This document shows, piece by piece, positions 56,356 to 57,748 of a stretch of 57,748 nucleotides of DNA (its first letter is position 1; every line of letters begins with the position of its first letter). Location: NCBI GenBank assembly GCA_021773245.1, contig JAJFKK010000125.1, forward strand, positions 1 through 57,748. Reading direction: 5' to 3'. The DNA is from Gammaproteobacteria bacterium. Its GTDB lineage: Bacteria > Pseudomonadota > Gammaproteobacteria > Eutrophobiales > Eutrophobiaceae. A program made the position numbers and the translations under genes. The notes under the pieces are model-generated. The model saw only the letters and a program-made list of their open reading frames with translations. It made no database searches and was not told the DNA's origin.

Positions 56356-57311
56356 AAAATTTGAGTGATGATATAGGATTTTTTGTTTAACTCATTTAAT
56401 AAGCCTTTTTCATCAGCAAGGTGTGAAGCGCCGACGGCAACAAATACATTGCCTACTTTAAATTCTTTTTCGATTCGTTCAAGCATTCGAGTATTTCGGT
56501 CGTACAATATTCTTGATATGAATCGTTGAAATACGGCTTCGTCGTGATGTGGTTGGTTGTTGAACTCAATTATGCCTTCTAAATCACGGTCGACATACAA
56601 GTCGACCAGTATTTTTGTATCACGAATGATTTGTTCATGATTACAAATAGTATCTTTTAATATATCAACTTGGTCATCCATCGCTAAACCATCTAATGCG
56701 GACAATATTTCTTCCATGGTTTCCAAAGATTTAATTTGAAGCATGCTTTGTTGTGCTACTTGAAATAAGTTACTTTCAAGAGTCGGTGCTCTAATTGGTT
56801 TCGGTCTGCCAATTAAACTGAATGCTGCCCAGGGTTTGACAAAGTTTGTGTGTTCTTTTGCAATGCCATAGTTTTGGATTATTATTGTTAATGCTTCCAA
56901 TAATTCAGGTTCTAACAAAGTATCAAGACGTTGTTTATCTTTAAAATACATCATATTTAAAAAAGCTTGATTCGCTTCTTCATTGGGAATGGTTTCCATT
57001 AATAAGGTTTTACTTTTAACCAAAGCCAATCGGACTTGTGGTGGAATTCCGCTTACGGCGTAATCCTGTGAATGCATGGTGCCGAATAAATAATTTATTT
57101 TTCCTTCCGGACTTTCAACTTTCCAGAGCAAGCCTTTTTTAAATCGATTATTTTTGCTTTGCTCAGTATTTGAGGTCTTTTTTTCTAGCACTGCTCTGAA
57201 ATCTGTACAAGTTTCAGATAAATAGTCATTTGACTGGTTACCAGCTGAGGCAAAACCGGGAATTATTATCAGGCAAAGCAGACAAGTTAGGTAAATAGCT
57301 ATATTATTCAT
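56352..57311 (-). CDS. TraB/GumN family protein
   Basis: 319 aa from the ATG at 57311, directly before the signal sequence MNNIAIYLTCLLCLIIIPGFA. The track start 33 codons earlier would overlap the divergent TolC-type gene. The family core begins GLLWKVESPEGKINYLFGTMHSQD and ends NVFVAVGASHLADEKGLLNEL. TraB/GumN proteins are membrane-linked metalloprotease-like proteins of the EreA/ChaN superfamily; the conserved GTMHS and GASHL histidines are present. The substrate is unknown. Export is expected. Confidence 0.85.
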   Translation of the reverse strand: MNNIAIYLTCLLCLIIIPGFASAGNQSNDYLSETCTDFRAVLEKKTSNTEQSKNNRFKKGLLWKVESPEGKINYLFGTMHSQDYAVSGIPPQVRLALVKSKTLLMETIPNEEANQAFLNMMYFKDKQRLDTLLEPELLEALTIIIQNYGIAKEHTNFVKPWAAFSLIGRPKPIRAPTLESNLFQVAQQSMLQIKSLETMEEILSALDGLAMDDQVDILKDTICNHEQIIRDTKILVDLYVDRDLEGIIEFNNQPHHDEAVFQRFISRILYDRNTRMLERIEKEFKVGNVFVAVGASHLADEKGLLNELNKKSYIITQIF

Positions 57312-57389
57312 GAACATAAAAACGGCAGGCGCTAAGATCTGCTTTTTCGAATAGCTGCGGGAAGCAGTTAAATAACAAAAATTACTCAT

Positions 57390-57748
57390 ATGTCTTATTT
57401 TTTTACACAACGGTTCAGGTTTATAACTTGTAGTGTGATTATATCTTTACTCTGTGTCTCATTGCAGGGTTGTGTTAATCATAGCTATAAAGCAGAGCCA
57501 ATTAATACTAAGACGGTATTAAATGAAATTAATTCATGGAATATAAACAATTCTGATTTAAATCAATTTCTTCAAGTAAATGGACTTTCCTTGGAAGAAT
57601 TTAATAGCAATGTCTTTTCAATAGAGCGCCTGTATTTAACCAGCTTATATTACGATCCTGAAATGCAGGTTGCCTATAGCAAATGGAAAAAAACACAAGT
57701 TGCTGCTAAGCATGCTGACTATAAAATTAATCCTGAATTTTCGATTCC
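57390..57748 (+). CDS. TolC-family outer membrane lipoprotein (partial)
   Basis: Not in the track because the right edge cuts it. ATG at 57390 opens MSYFFTQRFRFITCSVIISL and a lipobox LQGC, predicting an outer-membrane lipoprotein. YLTSLYYDPEMQVAYSKWKKTQVAAKHADYKINPEF matches the start of the OEP/TolC helical repeat (the xPxxxxA pattern found in RND and heavy-metal efflux outer-membrane proteins). It is divergent from TraB/GumN. Efflux partners would lie to the right of the window. Confidence 0.72.
   Translation, partial: MSYFFTQRFRFITCSVIISLLCVSLQGCVNHSYKAEPINTKTVLNEINSWNINNSDLNQFLQVNGLSLEEFNSNVFSIERLYLTSLYYDPEMQVAYSKWKKTQVAAKHADYKINPEFSI

Noticed and set aside
1-57748. CRISPR array, prophage or insertion sequence
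   Set aside because: No spaced direct repeats, transposase, integrase or phage structural genes were seen; the only tandem array is the coding repeat at 1-162.

Overview
This window looks like chromosomal DNA of an AT-rich, Gram-negative gammaproteobacterium. The evidence is the order map-rpsB-tsf-pyrH-frr-uppS-cdsA-dxr-rseP-bamA-skp-lpxD-fabZ-lpxA-lpxB-rnhB-dnaE-accA-tilS with glnD next to map, a MutH mismatch endonuclease, and lipid A and Bam genes. The frr-uppS-cdsA-dxr order is the pseudomonad-like rather than the enterobacterial arrangement. The species cannot be named from the sequence alone. A PqqA peptide gene would fit a methylotroph or another quinoprotein user, but this is only suggestive. 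No rRNA, tRNA, CRISPR array, prophage or complete insertion sequence was seen.

Layout. 1-2040 (minus): a cNMP-binding protein with an MshEN-like segment, then a response regulator with a degenerate GGDEF-like domain and a 16-residue-repeat coiled coil that runs off the left edge. 2355-9468: mixed single genes (secreted protein, DksA-type zinc finger, SDR, TauE permease, MsrA, a small basic peptide, a PilZ-like protein, MtaB, CbiX, a TPR protein). 9557-17980: S9 peptidase (plus), then minus-strand NAD-isocitrate dehydrogenase, Prc protease, TPR protein, FKBP isomerase, DusA and MutH. 18000-21413: glnD and map (minus), divergent from the long plus-strand housekeeping run 21613-41857 (translation, isoprenoids, phospholipid, outer-membrane assembly, lipid A, replication, acetyl-CoA carboxylase, tRNA-Ile lysidine synthase). 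That run continues into a DUF455 ferritin-like protein and an unknown protein.

43407-47876 (minus) is a compact six-gene unit: YkuD L,D-transpeptidase, lipoprotein, MotA/TolQ/ExbB-like channel, a single-pass ExbD-like protein with a DUF2135-like periplasmic domain, a two-TM protein, and a VWA-TM-FHA protein. It resembles an envelope-spanning, ion-motive-force-driven device that I cannot match to a described system.

48046-51991 is the second notable locus: a cytochrome b561, an unannotated 24-residue PqqA precursor (minus) with its own terminator, and a divergent NtrB/NtrC-type pair. The intergenic region holds a candidate sigma-54 -24/-12 element facing pqqA and a perfect 7-2-7 inverted repeat about 140 bp upstream of the predicted start, where an enhancer site would be expected. 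No pqqBCDE genes are present in the window.

52080-57748: a secreted DUF4350-like protein, a membrane thioredoxin-like protein, a degraded stretch, an ABM-domain protein, NDH-2, DUF1244, TraB/GumN, and the start of a TolC-family lipoprotein cut by the right edge. Several starts were moved from the ORF track. The NAD-isocitrate dehydrogenase appears to start at a non-canonical ATT.
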